DNA of 64,000 nucleotides from Actinomadura rudentiformis (GCF_008923185.1 NZ_WBMT01000013.1:62001-126000), one strand, 5' to 3'. Numbered from the stretch's first letter, positions 1 to 8,613 are shown. Translations and numbers: made by a program. Notes: generated by a model not told the origin, from the sequence alone.

Positions 1-282
1 GTCACCGGTGAGGGGACGCTCGACGTCCAGACGCTGCGCGGCAGGCCGTCGGTCGGGGTGGCCAGGGCCGGGGCGCGCGCCGACGTGCCGGTGGTGGCCG
101 TGGCCGGGCGGCGCGGACTGACCGGCGAGCAGCTGCGCCGCGCCCGTATCCAGGCAGCCTACGTGCTCACCGACATCGAACCGGACGGCGACCGGTGCAG
201 GCGCCAGGCGGGCCCGCTGCTCGAACAGCTCACCGTCGCGATCGCCGACGAATGGCTGCCGCCGCGCGGCCCGCACGACTGA
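1..282 (+). CDS. Glycerate kinase, C-terminal part (5' end outside window)
   Basis: The reading frame is open from base 1 and ends at TGA 280-282, leaving about 93 C-terminal residues. The segments VTGEGTLD, VPVVAVAGR and the ending AYVLTDIEPD followed by GPLLEQL match the C-terminal lobe of the GckA/GlxK-type glycerate kinases, which phosphorylate D-glycerate with ATP in the cytoplasm. The family is usually about 370 residues, so roughly three quarters of the protein lies upstream. No catalytic residue can be checked here. Confidence 0.8.
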   Translation, partial: VTGEGTLDVQTLRGRPSVGVARAGARADVPVVAVAGRRGLTGEQLRRARIQAAYVLTDIEPDGDRCRRQAGPLLEQLTVAIADEWLPPRGPHD

Positions 283-401
283 TGCGCGACCGATCCGGGG
301 CCGGCCTGGGACTGATCTGCTGCGCTTTACATCATGTTAGGAATGCGGGGAATGCCTATACACGTTGAAGATGGCAGGAGGAGGCCGCCGCACCGCACGC
401 T

Positions 402-435
402 GTAGGCGTACATGCAGGGTAGGCGTACATGCAGG
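402..435. repeat. Perfect 17-bp tandem repeat upstream of ald
   Basis: GTAGGCGTACATGCAGG occurs at 402-418 and again, without a gap, at 419-435, about 60 bases before the alanine dehydrogenase start. Alanine dehydrogenase genes of mycobacteria are controlled by an Lrp-type regulator, AldR, that binds upstream repeats. Whether these copies are such sites is inference. The rest of 283-493 holds no gene that I can see. Confidence 0.6.
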
Positions 436-493
436 CGTGCATCCTGGTCACATCCCTGGTCAACGATGATCAAGGGCAACGTCGGAGGACATC

Positions 494-1609
494 GTGAAGG
501 TCGGCGTTCCGCGCGAAATCAAGAACCACGAATACCGGGTGGCCATCACCCCGGCGGGGGTGCACGAGCTCACCCGTCACGGGCATGACGTGTTCGTCGA
601 GCGTGGTGCGGGCCTGGGCTCCCAGATCCCGGACGAGGACTTCGCCGCGGCGGGGGCCAAGATCCTGGACGGGCCGGACGAGGTGTGGGCCGAGGGCGAG
701 CTGGTCCTCAAGGTCAAGGAGCCCATCGCCGACGAGTTCCACCGGATGCGCCGCGGCCAGACCCTCTTCACCTACCTCCACCTCGCCGCCTCGCGCGCGT
801 GCACCGACGCGCTGCTCGAGTCCGGGGTGACCGCCATCGCCTACGAGACGGTCCAGCTCCCCAACCGCTCACTTCCCCTCCTGGCCCCCATGTCCGAGGT
901 GGCCGGGCGGCTCGCCCCTCAGGTGGGCGCCTACAACCTGATGCGCTTCAACGGGGGCCGCGGCGTGCTGCCGGGCGGCGTGCCGGGCGTCGCCCCGGCC
1001 AAGGTCGTCGTCATCGGCGGCGGCGTCTCCGGCCTCAACGCCGCCCAGATCGCCGTCGGGATGGGCGCGGACGTCACGATCCTGGACGTCAACGTCGACC
1101 GGCTCCGCCACATCGACGCCATCTACCAGGGCCGCCTCAAGACCCTGGTGTCGAACGCCTACACCGTCGAGCAGGAGGCCCGCGCCGCCGACCTGGTGAT
1201 CGGCGCCGTGCTGATCCCGGGCGCGAAGGCCCCGACGCTCATCTCCAACACCCTGGTCTCGCACATGAAGCCCGGCTCGGTGCTCGTCGACATCGCGATC
1301 GACCAGGGCGGCTGCTTCGAGGACTCCCGGCCCACCACGCACGCCGACCCCACCTACAAGGTGCACGAGTCGGTCTTCTACTGCGTGGCCAACATGCCGG
1401 GCTCGGTGCCCAACACCTCGACGTACGCGCTGACCAACGTCACGCTCCCGTACGCCGTGGCGATCGCCGACAAGGGCTGGCAGGGCGCCCTCCGCGACGA
1501 CGACGCGCTGGCGCTCGGCCTCAACACCCACAACGGCCGCCTGACCTACGACCACGTCGCCGAGGCGCACGGCCTCCCGTTCACCCCGGTCTCCGAAGTC
1601 CTCGCCTGA
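494..1609 (+). CDS. ald: Alanine dehydrogenase
   Basis: NAD-dependent oxidative deamination of L-alanine to pyruvate and ammonia. The protein has 371 residues, the normal family length. The N terminus MKVGVPREIKNHEYRVAITP is the classic Ald/PntA-type substrate domain, and VVVIGGGVSGLNAAQIA near residue 170 is the Rossmann NAD-binding loop. The C-terminal part has the MPGSVPNTSTYALTN segment typical of Ald. The start is GTG 494, with GGAGGA at 484-489 placed five bases upstream. It stands alone, with repeats in its 211-base upstream region suggesting local regulation. Confidence 0.97.
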   Translation: MKVGVPREIKNHEYRVAITPAGVHELTRHGHDVFVERGAGLGSQIPDEDFAAAGAKILDGPDEVWAEGELVLKVKEPIADEFHRMRRGQTLFTYLHLAASRACTDALLESGVTAIAYETVQLPNRSLPLLAPMSEVAGRLAPQVGAYNLMRFNGGRGVLPGGVPGVAPAKVVVIGGGVSGLNAAQIAVGMGADVTILDVNVDRLRHIDAIYQGRLKTLVSNAYTVEQEARAADLVIGAVLIPGAKAPTLISNTLVSHMKPGSVLVDIAIDQGGCFEDSRPTTHADPTYKVHESVFYCVANMPGSVPNTSTYALTNVTLPYAVAIADKGWQGALRDDDALALGLNTHNGRLTYDHVAEAHGLPFTPVSEVLA

Positions 1610-1628
1610 CGGCCGTACAGTGGCCCCC

Positions 1629-2222
1629 ATGGGGCAACTGATCATCCTGCGGCACGGCGAGACCGAGTGGAGCCGGGACCGGCGCCACACCGGCCGGACC
1701 GACCTCCCGCTCACCGCGCGCGGCGAGGATCAGGCCCGCGCGGTGGCACCGCTGGTGGCGGCGCGGCATCTCGTCAGCGTCGTCGCCAGCCCGGCTGAAC
1801 GCGCCGTCCGCACGGCCGGGCTGGCCGGGCTGACGGTGACCGACGTCGACTCCGATCTCTGGGAGTGGGACTACGGCGGTTACGAGGGCGTCACCAGCGC
1901 CGCGATCCGCGAGGAACGGCCGGGCTGGTATCTCTGGGACGACGGGGTGATCCCCGGTGACGCCGACCATCCGGGTGAGTCCGTCGAGCAGGTCGGCAAG
2001 CGCGCCGACGCGGTGCTGGCGCGCGTCCGGCCGCTGCTGGGCGACGGCGACGTGGCCCTGGTCGCGCACGGGCACGTGCTGCGCGTCCTCACCGCGCGCT
2101 GGCTGGAGCTGGAGCCCGCCAAGGGACGGCTGTTCGCGCTGGACACCGGCTCGGTCTCCACGCTCGGCACCGAGCACGGCCGCCCGGTGATCACCTCGTG
2201 GAACGTCCCACCGCCGGCCTGA
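1629..2222 (+). CDS. Histidine phosphatase family protein (phosphoglycerate mutase-like)
   Basis: A 197-residue protein beginning MGQLIILRHGETEW, the RHG signature whose histidine is phosphorylated during catalysis. A second conserved histidine lies in VALVAHGHVLRVLTARWL near residue 150. Members hydrolyse small phosphate esters or act as mutases; the sequence alone does not give the substrate. A GTG at 1620 could serve as a start three codons earlier, but neither has a clear Shine-Dalgarno sequence. It follows ald by 19 bases, so the two may be cotranscribed. Confidence 0.88.
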   Translation: MGQLIILRHGETEWSRDRRHTGRTDLPLTARGEDQARAVAPLVAARHLVSVVASPAERAVRTAGLAGLTVTDVDSDLWEWDYGGYEGVTSAAIREERPGWYLWDDGVIPGDADHPGESVEQVGKRADAVLARVRPLLGDGDVALVAHGHVLRVLTARWLELEPAKGRLFALDTGSVSTLGTEHGRPVITSWNVPPPA

Positions 2223-2232
2223 GCGGGTAGAA

Positions 2233-2248
2233 TACCCCCTGGGGGGTA
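2233..2248. promoter_or_regulatory. CsoR-type operator (near-palindrome)
   Basis: TACCCCCTGGGGGGTA is a 16-base near-palindrome with TACCCCC and GGGGGTA arms. This matches the G-tract pseudo-palindromes bound by copper-sensing CsoR repressors. It lies 66 bases ahead of the csoR start and within the likely promoter, so autorepression relieved by Cu(I) is the natural reading. Confidence 0.85.
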
Positions 2249-2313
2249 AGCCCTCCAGCGAGTGTTCGTGGGCAGGCCCCCGACGGACGGCCCCCCGACG
2301 AAAGGCGACGACG

Positions 2314-2610
2314 ATGGCGACCGAGACTCCGACCCGCGGCTACACCGCCACCAAGGACCAGCTCCAGACCCGGCTGCGCCGAATCGAGGGCCAGGTCCGC
2401 GGCATCGAGCGGATGGTCGAGGACGATCGGTACTGCATCGACGTCCTGACCCAGATCAGCGCCATCCAGGCGGCGCTCGACAAGGTCGCGCTCGGGCTCC
2501 TGGACGGGCACGTGCGGCACTGCGTGGCCGAAGGCGCCGAGGAGGGCAAGAGCGACCTGATGTCCACCGAGCTGATGGCCGCGGTGGGCCGCCTCATGCG
2601 CCGCGGTTGA
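2314..2610 (+). CDS. csoR: Copper-sensing transcriptional repressor CsoR
   Basis: A 98-residue all-helical DUF156 protein. The Cu(I) ligands of CsoR are in place: Cys41, His66 and Cys70, in the C-x24-H-x3-C arrangement. The RRIEGQVRGIERM segment is the conserved first helix that also contacts DNA. The family binds operator DNA in the apo form and releases it when Cu(I) binds. An operator-like palindrome precedes the gene. No copper ATPase or chaperone gene is adjacent, so it either controls only itself or acts elsewhere. Confidence 0.93.
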   Translation: MATETPTRGYTATKDQLQTRLRRIEGQVRGIERMVEDDRYCIDVLTQISAIQAALDKVALGLLDGHVRHCVAEGAEEGKSDLMSTELMAAVGRLMRRG

Positions 2611-2617
2611 CCGCGCG

Positions 2618-3469
2618 TCAGGAGGCGATCGACCAGGTGCTGACGGCCTCCTGGTGCTCTCGGGTCAGCTCACGTGCGCGCTTGGCGTCCGGCGAGTACC
2701 GGATCCGTTGCGGCAGAACGTGCGTGGTCCGGTAGAGGCCCTTGAGGGTCAGCGTCGCGGCGATGTCCGAGGTGGGGAGCCCTGGGAGCCCGTACATCCT
2801 GCGTGCCCAGCGCGGCAGCGTGGCGACGACCAGCATCCCGATCCCCGGAGCAGCCAACTTGAGCGGCAACATCTGCCGGGGCACGTTCGGGTTGAACATG
2901 CGGCGCAGGCCCACCCGGGCCTCCTTGCACGCCCAGAGGTGCGGGCGCATCCCCTCGTAGTAGTCCCTCATCTCGGCGACCGTGGCGGGGACGCCGGCGG
3001 GATCGAGGCCGACCACCTCGGCGGCGCGCCGCTGCTCGTCCACGAACCGGTCGGCGTCGGCGTCCGACAGCGGCACGCCGGCGCGGCGCGCGACGTCCAG
3101 GTAGGAGTCGACCTCGCCCATGTGCACCCAGAGGAGGTTCTCCGCGTCGTCGATGCGGAAGGTCTCGCCGGTGCGCATGTCGAGCCCGGTCAGCTTGGAG
3201 TGCAGCTTGCGGATCCGGCGGCCGACGCGGTCGACCTCCTCGTGCGTCCCGTAGGTGCGCACGCGCACGAACTCGACGGTCCGGCCGAGCCGCGCCCAGG
3301 CGGCCTGGGGGTCCATGAGCTCGGAGTTCTGCGCGGTCCCCCACATCGACCGTGGGTGGAGCGCCTGCAGCAACAGGGCCCGGACGCCGCCGACCATGAG
3401 CACCGGCTCGCCCATGACCCGCCAGGTCACCGAGCCGGGCCCGAACAGCCCGTAGTCCTCGTCACGCAC
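2618..3469 (-). CDS. MpaB-type oxygenase (DUF2236 family)
   Basis: A 283-residue protein starting VRDEDYGLFGPGSVTWRVMG. The ALHPRSMWGTAQNS segment near residue 45 and later HMGEVDSYL with conserved histidines fit the DUF2236/MpaB family of haem-dependent oxygenases and latex-clearing-protein relatives. I chose GTG 3469 because GGAGAAAGGCGG lies just upstream; an in-frame GTG at 3508 would add 13 residues. It converges on csoR with seven bases between stops. The substrate is unknown. Confidence 0.82.
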   Translation of the reverse strand: MRDEDYGLFGPGSVTWRVMGEPVLMVGGVRALLLQALHPRSMWGTAQNSELMDPQAAWARLGRTVEFVRVRTYGTHEEVDRVGRRIRKLHSKLTGLDMRTGETFRIDDAENLLWVHMGEVDSYLDVARRAGVPLSDADADRFVDEQRRAAEVVGLDPAGVPATVAEMRDYYEGMRPHLWACKEARVGLRRMFNPNVPRQMLPLKLAAPGIGMLVVATLPRWARRMYGLPGLPTSDIAATLTLKGLYRTTHVLPQRIRYSPDAKRARELTREHQEAVSTWSIAS

Positions 3470-3582
3470 CTGGTTCCGCCTTTCTCCGCATGCCGAAGGG
3501 AACCACACCGCCCCGAAGTAATTAAAGACTTATTGCCCAGTTATGACCTGCGTCACACCGTTGTCACCTGGTCCGGGACCGG

Positions 3583-3996
3583 TCAGCGGTCGGCGAGGCG
3601 GGTGACGAAACGCTGACCCGACCAGGTCTGGTCCACCGCGCAGACCTTGTTGTCGACCATCCCGGTGGCGAGCCCGTACTCCCGGACGACGTCGTCGGAC
3701 AGGTCGGTGGCGACCCCGCTCGACTTCTTCGGCCAGGCGATCCAGAGCCCGCCCGCCGTGTCGAGCCGCGACCGCAACGCCTCGTACCGCCGCTCCAGCG
3801 TGGCGAGATCAGGGCAGAACGCCAGGATCACGTCGTACGGGTCGCGGCCGGACGGGCGCCGGTGCAGGACAGCACCGGGCGGGAGCGGGTCCAGTTCGAA
3901 GCCGTCGGGGGCGCCGACCATCAGCACCCGGTGCTCGGGCCTGATGCCCAGCTTCCGGGGCAGCGGGGTGCCCGAATAGCCCGCCTGCGCGGCCAT
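3583..3996 (-). CDS. DUF3052 family protein
   Basis: A 137-residue actinobacterial protein. It has the family's opening AGYSGTPLPRKLGI, the PEHRVLMVGAPDGFEL strand-loop and the LWIAWPKKSSG block. The function of DUF3052 is not established. Its ATG overlaps the stop of cutA by one base (TGATG), so translation of the two is coupled. The family is conserved enough that I am sure of the gene, not of its role. Confidence 0.85.
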   Translation of the reverse strand: MAAQAGYSGTPLPRKLGIRPEHRVLMVGAPDGFELDPLPPGAVLHRRPSGRDPYDVILAFCPDLATLERRYEALRSRLDTAGGLWIAWPKKSSGVATDLSDDVVREYGLATGMVDNKVCAVDQTWSGQRFVTRLADR

Positions 3997-4358
3997 CAGT
4001 CCACCGCGGCGTCGTCGACGGCCTCGTCCGCCTCGGCCGGCTCGGTCTGCTCGGACACCCAGGCGAGGTAGTCCATGCTGCCCGCCACCACGGGAGTAGC
4101 GATGATCTCCGGGGTGTCGTAGGAGTGCCCGTCTGTGATCAGGCTCGCCAGCTCGTCGAACCGGTCGGCGGTGGTCTTGAAGACGACCATCCACTCCTCG
4201 GCGTGCTCGATCTCCCCCTCCCACCAGTAGGTGCTGGCGATGGGCCCGACGAGCTGCGCGCACGCCGCGAGCCGGTCGGCGACCGCCGACTTGGCCAGCT
4301 CAGCCGCCTCCGCCCGCGAGTCGGTGGTCGTGGTCACCTGAACGTACGCCTGCGCCAT
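3996..4358 (-). CDS. cutA: CutA1-type divalent cation tolerance protein
   Basis: A 120-residue protein with the CutA1 hallmarks: VTTTTDSRAEAAELAKS at the N terminus, AACAQLVGPIASTYWWEGEIE in the middle and WMVVFKTT, followed by HSYDTPEIIATPV. CutA1 forms a stable trimer linked to copper tolerance in enterics, but its molecular task is unclear. AAGGAG lies eight bases before the ATG. It is the first gene of a pair with the DUF3052 gene. The C terminus has an extra acidic tail, EADEAVDDAAVD. Confidence 0.92.
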   Translation of the reverse strand: MAQAYVQVTTTTDSRAEAAELAKSAVADRLAACAQLVGPIASTYWWEGEIEHAEEWMVVFKTTADRFDELASLITDGHSYDTPEIIATPVVAGSMDYLAWVSEQTEPAEADEAVDDAAVD

Positions 4359-4405
4359 GGCAAGCTCCTTCCCCCACCACCGATCGTAGTCGCGGCGCGG
4401 GCCGC

Positions 4406-6262
4406 TTACCTGGCGGGACGCACGACGAGCGCGGCGCCGCCGCCGCGGCGGACCGGTTCCGCGACGGCCTGCACCAGGCCGGGACGCAGGAATTCCAGGC
4501 CGGTGGCGGCACCGATGACGCCGACGGGCGGCCCCTGGAAGGGTTCCAGCTTGTGGCCGCGGGCGGCGAGAGCCGCGCCGTACCGCGTGACGAACGCCTG
4601 CTCGGCGAAGACCGCCGGGGTGTTGCGCTGGGTGGCGCGCGGCGCGGCCAGGGCCGTGGGCAGGTCCATGCCGAGGTCGATGCGGTTGAGCAGGATCTGC
4701 AGCACGGTCGTGATGATCGTCGAGCCGCCGGGCGTGCCCACCGCGAGCATCGGGCGGCCGTCCCTCAGCACGACCGTCGGCGCCATGCTGCTGCGCGGGC
4801 GCTTGCCCGGTCCCGGCAGGTTGGGGTCGGGCGCCGCGCCGGGTGCGGGCGGCTGCAGGCTGAAGTCGGTGAGCTCGTTGTTGAGCAGGAAGCCGCGGCC
4901 CGGCACCGTCAGCCCGCTTCCGCCGAACTGCTCGATGGTGATGTTGTACGCCACGACGTTGCCCCACTTGTCGGAGACGACGAGGTGGGTGGTCTGCGGC
5001 CCCTCATACGCCAGCGCGCGCGTCGACTGGCCCGGCGGGATGCACGGGGTGTAGCGGCCGTCGGGCGAGCCGGGCGCCACCGGGGCCTGGGCCGCCTGGC
5101 CGGGCTTGATCAGGCAGGCGCGCTCCCTGGCGAATCCGGTCGAGAGCAGCTCGTCCAGCGGCACGTCGACCTTTTCCGGGTCGCCGACGTACCGGCCACG
5201 GTCGGCGTAGGCGAGCTTGCTGGCCTCCAGGTAGTAGTGCAGGGTCCGGACCGGGTCCTTGGGGCCCAGCCGGAAGTTGCTCAGGATGTTGAGCGCCTCA
5301 CCGACGGTGGACCCGCCGGACGAGGACGGCGGCATCCCGTACACATCCAGGCCGCGGTACGTGACGCGGGTTGGCTTCTTGGACAGTGCCTTGTAGGCGC
5401 GCAGGTCACGCGATTCCATCAGGCCGGGGCGGACGTTGCGGGTGGACGCGGGGTCCACCGGCGGGCGCTTGACCGTCCGGACGACCTCACGGCCGAGTCC
5501 GCCCTCGTACAACCAGCGCGGCCCGCGCTCGCCGAGCTCGCGGTAGGTGCGCGCCAGGTCAGGATTGCGGAACGTCGAGCCGACCTCCGGCAGCCTGCCA
5601 CCGGGCAGGAACAGGGACCGGCTGGGCACGATGTCGCGGAACCGCGCCTCGTTGGTGGCGGTCTGGTCGCGGAACTCCTGGTCCACGACGAAACCGCGTT
5701 CGGCGACCTTGATCGCGGGTTTGAGCAGGGTGCGCAGGTCCCGGCTGCCGAACCGGCGCAGGCCGAGCTCCCACTGCGCGACGGTGCCGGGCACGCCGAC
5801 GCTCAGCCCGCTGGTGACGGCCTGGTCCATCGGGATCGCCTTGCCGGTGGCAGGGTCCACGAAGGAGGTCTCGGTCATCGCGTTCGGCGCGGTCTCCCGG
5901 CCGTCGAGGGCGTGCACCTTCCGGGTCCTGGCGTCGTAGTAGACCATGTAGCCGCCACCGCCGATGGCCGCCACGTAGGGCTCGGTCACGCCCAGCGTCG
6001 CGCTCGCCGCGACCGCCGCGTCCATCGCGTTGCCGCCCCGTTTGAGGACCTCGATGGCGGTGCGGCTCGCGTCCGGGTCGACCGTGGAGACCGCGCCCCC
6101 GTAGCCCGTGGCCACCGGCTGCCGCGGCGGCGGCGTCGCGGCCGTCGCGGCCGGGGCAGCCGGAGCGGCAGAAGCCGCCGGGAGCGGTGCGACGAGGGAG
6201 AGCGCGAGGGCCGGTAGAACGGCGGTCAAAGCGGTACGGCGGTGTTTCGTGCTGGGGGACAC
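4406..6262 (-). CDS. ggt: Gamma-glutamyltransferase, secreted
   Basis: Transfers or hydrolyses the gamma-glutamyl group of glutathione and related compounds outside the cell. The 618-residue precursor starts at GTG 6262 behind AGGAGG. Residues 1-35 form a signal peptide with basic KHRR, a hydrophobic core and an AASA processing site. The motif GPQTTHLVV near residue 423 holds the threonine that becomes the N-terminal nucleophile after self-cleavage. GGNAMDAAVAA near the N terminus is another family signature. It is divergent from the APC permease gene. Confidence 0.94.
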   Translation of the reverse strand: MSPSTKHRRTALTAVLPALALSLVAPLPAASAAPAAPAATAATPPPRQPVATGYGGAVSTVDPDASRTAIEVLKRGGNAMDAAVAASATLGVTEPYVAAIGGGGYMVYYDARTRKVHALDGRETAPNAMTETSFVDPATGKAIPMDQAVTSGLSVGVPGTVAQWELGLRRFGSRDLRTLLKPAIKVAERGFVVDQEFRDQTATNEARFRDIVPSRSLFLPGGRLPEVGSTFRNPDLARTYRELGERGPRWLYEGGLGREVVRTVKRPPVDPASTRNVRPGLMESRDLRAYKALSKKPTRVTYRGLDVYGMPPSSSGGSTVGEALNILSNFRLGPKDPVRTLHYYLEASKLAYADRGRYVGDPEKVDVPLDELLSTGFARERACLIKPGQAAQAPVAPGSPDGRYTPCIPPGQSTRALAYEGPQTTHLVVSDKWGNVVAYNITIEQFGGSGLTVPGRGFLLNNELTDFSLQPPAPGAAPDPNLPGPGKRPRSSMAPTVVLRDGRPMLAVGTPGGSTIITTVLQILLNRIDLGMDLPTALAAPRATQRNTPAVFAEQAFVTRYGAALAARGHKLEPFQGPPVGVIGAATGLEFLRPGLVQAVAEPVRRGGGAALVVRPAR

Positions 6263-6481
6263 GGAACCTCCTGGAATGCGCATCGCCCCCACCGTCCCAT
6301 CGATCTCTGCCGGCCGCCAGCGCCCCGGCCGACCCCGGCCTTACGGGATCGCTCCCACCAAGGGAAGCATGTCCGAATCGTGGGAAGACGTTGCGGTTTT
6401 ACCTCTACCTGGTGAATTCTTAGGAACTTCAGCAAGCTCTGTCTCGCGAACAGCGGCGCGGGTTCAGGCCAAGGGACACCT

Positions 6482-8461
6482 ATGACCTGGGACATCCGCA
6501 TGCGTAACGACATGTTCCGACGGTTGCCGGTGGAGCAGGCGACCGGACAGTTGTACGGGGGTCGGCACCGGCTGCGCGTCGTCTACCGGACCCGAGACCT
6601 CATCGTGCTCGGCCTCGGCGTCATGATCGGCGCAGGGATCTTCAAGGTGGCGGGCCAGCAGGCGGTGAACAACGCGGGCCCGGCAGTGATCATCTCGTTC
6701 GTCGTGGCGGGGGTGGTCTGCCTGCTGGCGGCGCTCTCGTACGCCGAACTCTCCTCGATCATCCCGGTCGCGGGGAGCGCGTACTCCTTCAGCTACGTCG
6801 CGTTCGGCGAGGTGTGGGCCTGGGTGGTGGGCTGGTCGCTCATCCTGGAGCTCCTGCTCGCCACCTCCGTGCTGGCGCGCGCCTGGTCGCTCTACGCGAC
6901 GCAGGCGCTCGCCGACTTCGAAGTCCCGATCCCCGAGCCGCTCGCCGGGATCATCGGCCAGGAGAAGGGGTTCGACCTCTTCGCGCTGCTGATCCTGCTC
7001 CTCGTCGTGGTGATGCTGGCCACCGGAAGCCGGCTGGGGCTGCGCACACTCTGGTTCATGGTGCTGGCCAAGCTGATCGTGCTCGGCCTCGTGATCGCGA
7101 CCGGGCTGAAGTTCTTCGAGCCGGCCAACCTCACCCCGTTCGTGCCCCCGGCCCAGCCCGCGCCGGACACCAGCAGCCAGACCGTCCTGGACGCGATCTG
7201 GAACGGCATCACCGGCGGCAGCCCGCAGGTCTTCGGCATCTGGGGGATCCTGGCCGCGACGCCCGCCATCGCGTTCGGCTACATCGGCTTCGACCTGATC
7301 GCCACCGCGTCGGAGGAGACGGAGGACGCGCCGCGCAAGGTGCCGCGCGGCATGATCGCCTCATTGGCCGTCACGATCGTGCTCTACATCGGCGTGGCCA
7401 TCGCCATGATCGGCATGGTCTCCTACAAGAACCTGGATCCGGACAAACCGCTGCTGGCGGTGGCGTTCGGCAAGGTGGGCGCCGACTCCATGGGCAAGAT
7501 CATCGACGTCGGCGTGGTGCTCGGGCTGACCACCGTCATCCTGGTGCTGGTCATCAGCCTGACCCGGGTGCTCTTCTCCATGGGACGCGACGGCCTGCTC
7601 CCGCGCGGCGTCGCCCAGATGAGCCGGTTCAAGGTGCCGTCCCGCGCGACCCTGGTGGCCGGAGTCGCGGCGATCGTGATGTCGCAGACCCTGGACGTGC
7701 TGACGCTGGAGCAGATGGTCGTCATCGGGACGCTGTTCGCGTTCATGTTCGTGGCGGCCGCGGTGCTGGCGCTCCGCCGCGACCGGCCCGACCTGCACCG
7801 CCCGTTCAAGGTCCCGGCCGCCTCGCTGACCGTGCTCGTCACGATCCTGGCGATCGGCTGGCTGCTCCTCAACCTGCAGGTCCAGACCTGGAGCTACTTC
7901 GCGATCTGGATGGCGATGGGGATGACCGTGTACGTCGTGTACGGGCGCCGCAAGAGCCAGCTGCGCGAACTACTGGAGACGGCGGCCGCGGGCCCGCCGC
8001 TGATGCCCGCCGCCGTACCGCTCGCCGCTCCCCCGCCCGGCTCGCCCCCTGCGGCGGCCACGCCGGGAGGAACGCCGGTCGCCCGCTCGCAGACGACGGG
8101 CGCGTTCGCCGCCGACCCGTACCACTTCAGCACGCGTCCGGGCGACCCGTACCCGAGCGACCCGTACCCGAACGACCCGTATCAAGGTGACCCCTACTAC
8201 CAGGGCGACTCGTACCCGAGCGATCCCTACCGTCACCCGCCGCGCCAGTCCGGCCAGCAGCCCCCGGCGCAATACCCGACCGGCCAACCCCCCACCGGCC
8301 AATCCCTGACCGGCCGGTTCCCGTCCGGGCAGTACTCGTCGGATCCGTACCAGAGCACCCCACGCCGTCCCAGCCCGTACGACCCCTATGACCCGTACGC
8401 GGACGAGCCAGGCGAGGAGAATCCAGACCCACCGCCGGCGGGCGGGCGGCATCGCCGCTGA
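6482..8461 (+). CDS. APC-family amino acid permease with long DPY-rich C-terminal tail
   Basis: The first 490 or so residues have about 12 hydrophobic segments. The first is VLGLGVMIGAGIF, the helix 1 break typical of cationic-amino-acid-type APC transporters (CAT/YfnA branch). GYIGFDLIATASEETEDAPRKVPRG is the conserved loop after the sixth helix. Residues 510-659 form a hydrophilic tail with repeated SDPYPNDPYQGDPY-like units and many Pro, Gly, Gln and Tyr. AAGGGA lies seven bases before ATG 6482. Uptake of an amino acid is likely, but the substrate is not deducible. The gene is divergent from ggt, which releases amino acids from peptides. Confidence 0.9.
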   Translation: MTWDIRMRNDMFRRLPVEQATGQLYGGRHRLRVVYRTRDLIVLGLGVMIGAGIFKVAGQQAVNNAGPAVIISFVVAGVVCLLAALSYAELSSIIPVAGSAYSFSYVAFGEVWAWVVGWSLILELLLATSVLARAWSLYATQALADFEVPIPEPLAGIIGQEKGFDLFALLILLLVVVMLATGSRLGLRTLWFMVLAKLIVLGLVIATGLKFFEPANLTPFVPPAQPAPDTSSQTVLDAIWNGITGGSPQVFGIWGILAATPAIAFGYIGFDLIATASEETEDAPRKVPRGMIASLAVTIVLYIGVAIAMIGMVSYKNLDPDKPLLAVAFGKVGADSMGKIIDVGVVLGLTTVILVLVISLTRVLFSMGRDGLLPRGVAQMSRFKVPSRATLVAGVAAIVMSQTLDVLTLEQMVVIGTLFAFMFVAAAVLALRRDRPDLHRPFKVPAASLTVLVTILAIGWLLLNLQVQTWSYFAIWMAMGMTVYVVYGRRKSQLRELLETAAAGPPLMPAAVPLAAPPPGSPPAAATPGGTPVARSQTTGAFAADPYHFSTRPGDPYPSDPYPNDPYQGDPYYQGDSYPSDPYRHPPRQSGQQPPAQYPTGQPPTGQSLTGRFPSGQYSSDPYQSTPRRPSPYDPYDPYADEPGEENPDPPPAGGRHRR

Positions 8462-8470
8462 GGCCCGGAC

Positions 8471-8506
8471 CAGAGGCCGTCTCCCTTGACCGGGAGGCGG
8501 CCTCTG
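8471..8506 (+). terminator. Rho-independent terminator after the APC permease gene
   Basis: CAGAGGCCGTCTCCC at 8471-8485 pairs with GGGAGGCGGCCTCTG at 8492-8506 around a six-base loop, and TTCTGTTT follows. This closes the permease transcript and isolates the next operon. Confidence 0.85.
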
Positions 8507-8561
8507 TTCTGTTTGTACGGGACTAGGGGGTGGACGGACGGCGCCGGCCGGGTTATGTTCT

Positions 8562-8607
8562 TCTCAGAAAGAGATTGACTCACCTTGAGATCTACTCACA
8601 AGGAGAT
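8562..8607 (+). promoter_or_regulatory. Three 14-bp iterons, likely operator of the NUDIX regulator
   Basis: TCTCAGAAAGAGAT (8562-8575), ACTCACCTTGAGAT (8578-8591) and ACTCACAAGGAGAT (8594-8607) share the form WCTCA-N4-GAGAT, each a partial dyad, with exactly 16 bases from start to start. The third copy contains the AAGGAG ribosome binding site of the next gene. A possible -10 (TTATGT) lies at 8553-8558. Such a layout fits autoregulation by the winged-helix protein encoded next. The binding partner is inferred. Confidence 0.75.
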
Positions 8608-8613
8608 CAACAC

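Noticed and set aside
402..435. Possible CRISPR-like array
   Set aside because: Only two copies without spacers; a tandem repeat. No cas genes are in the window.
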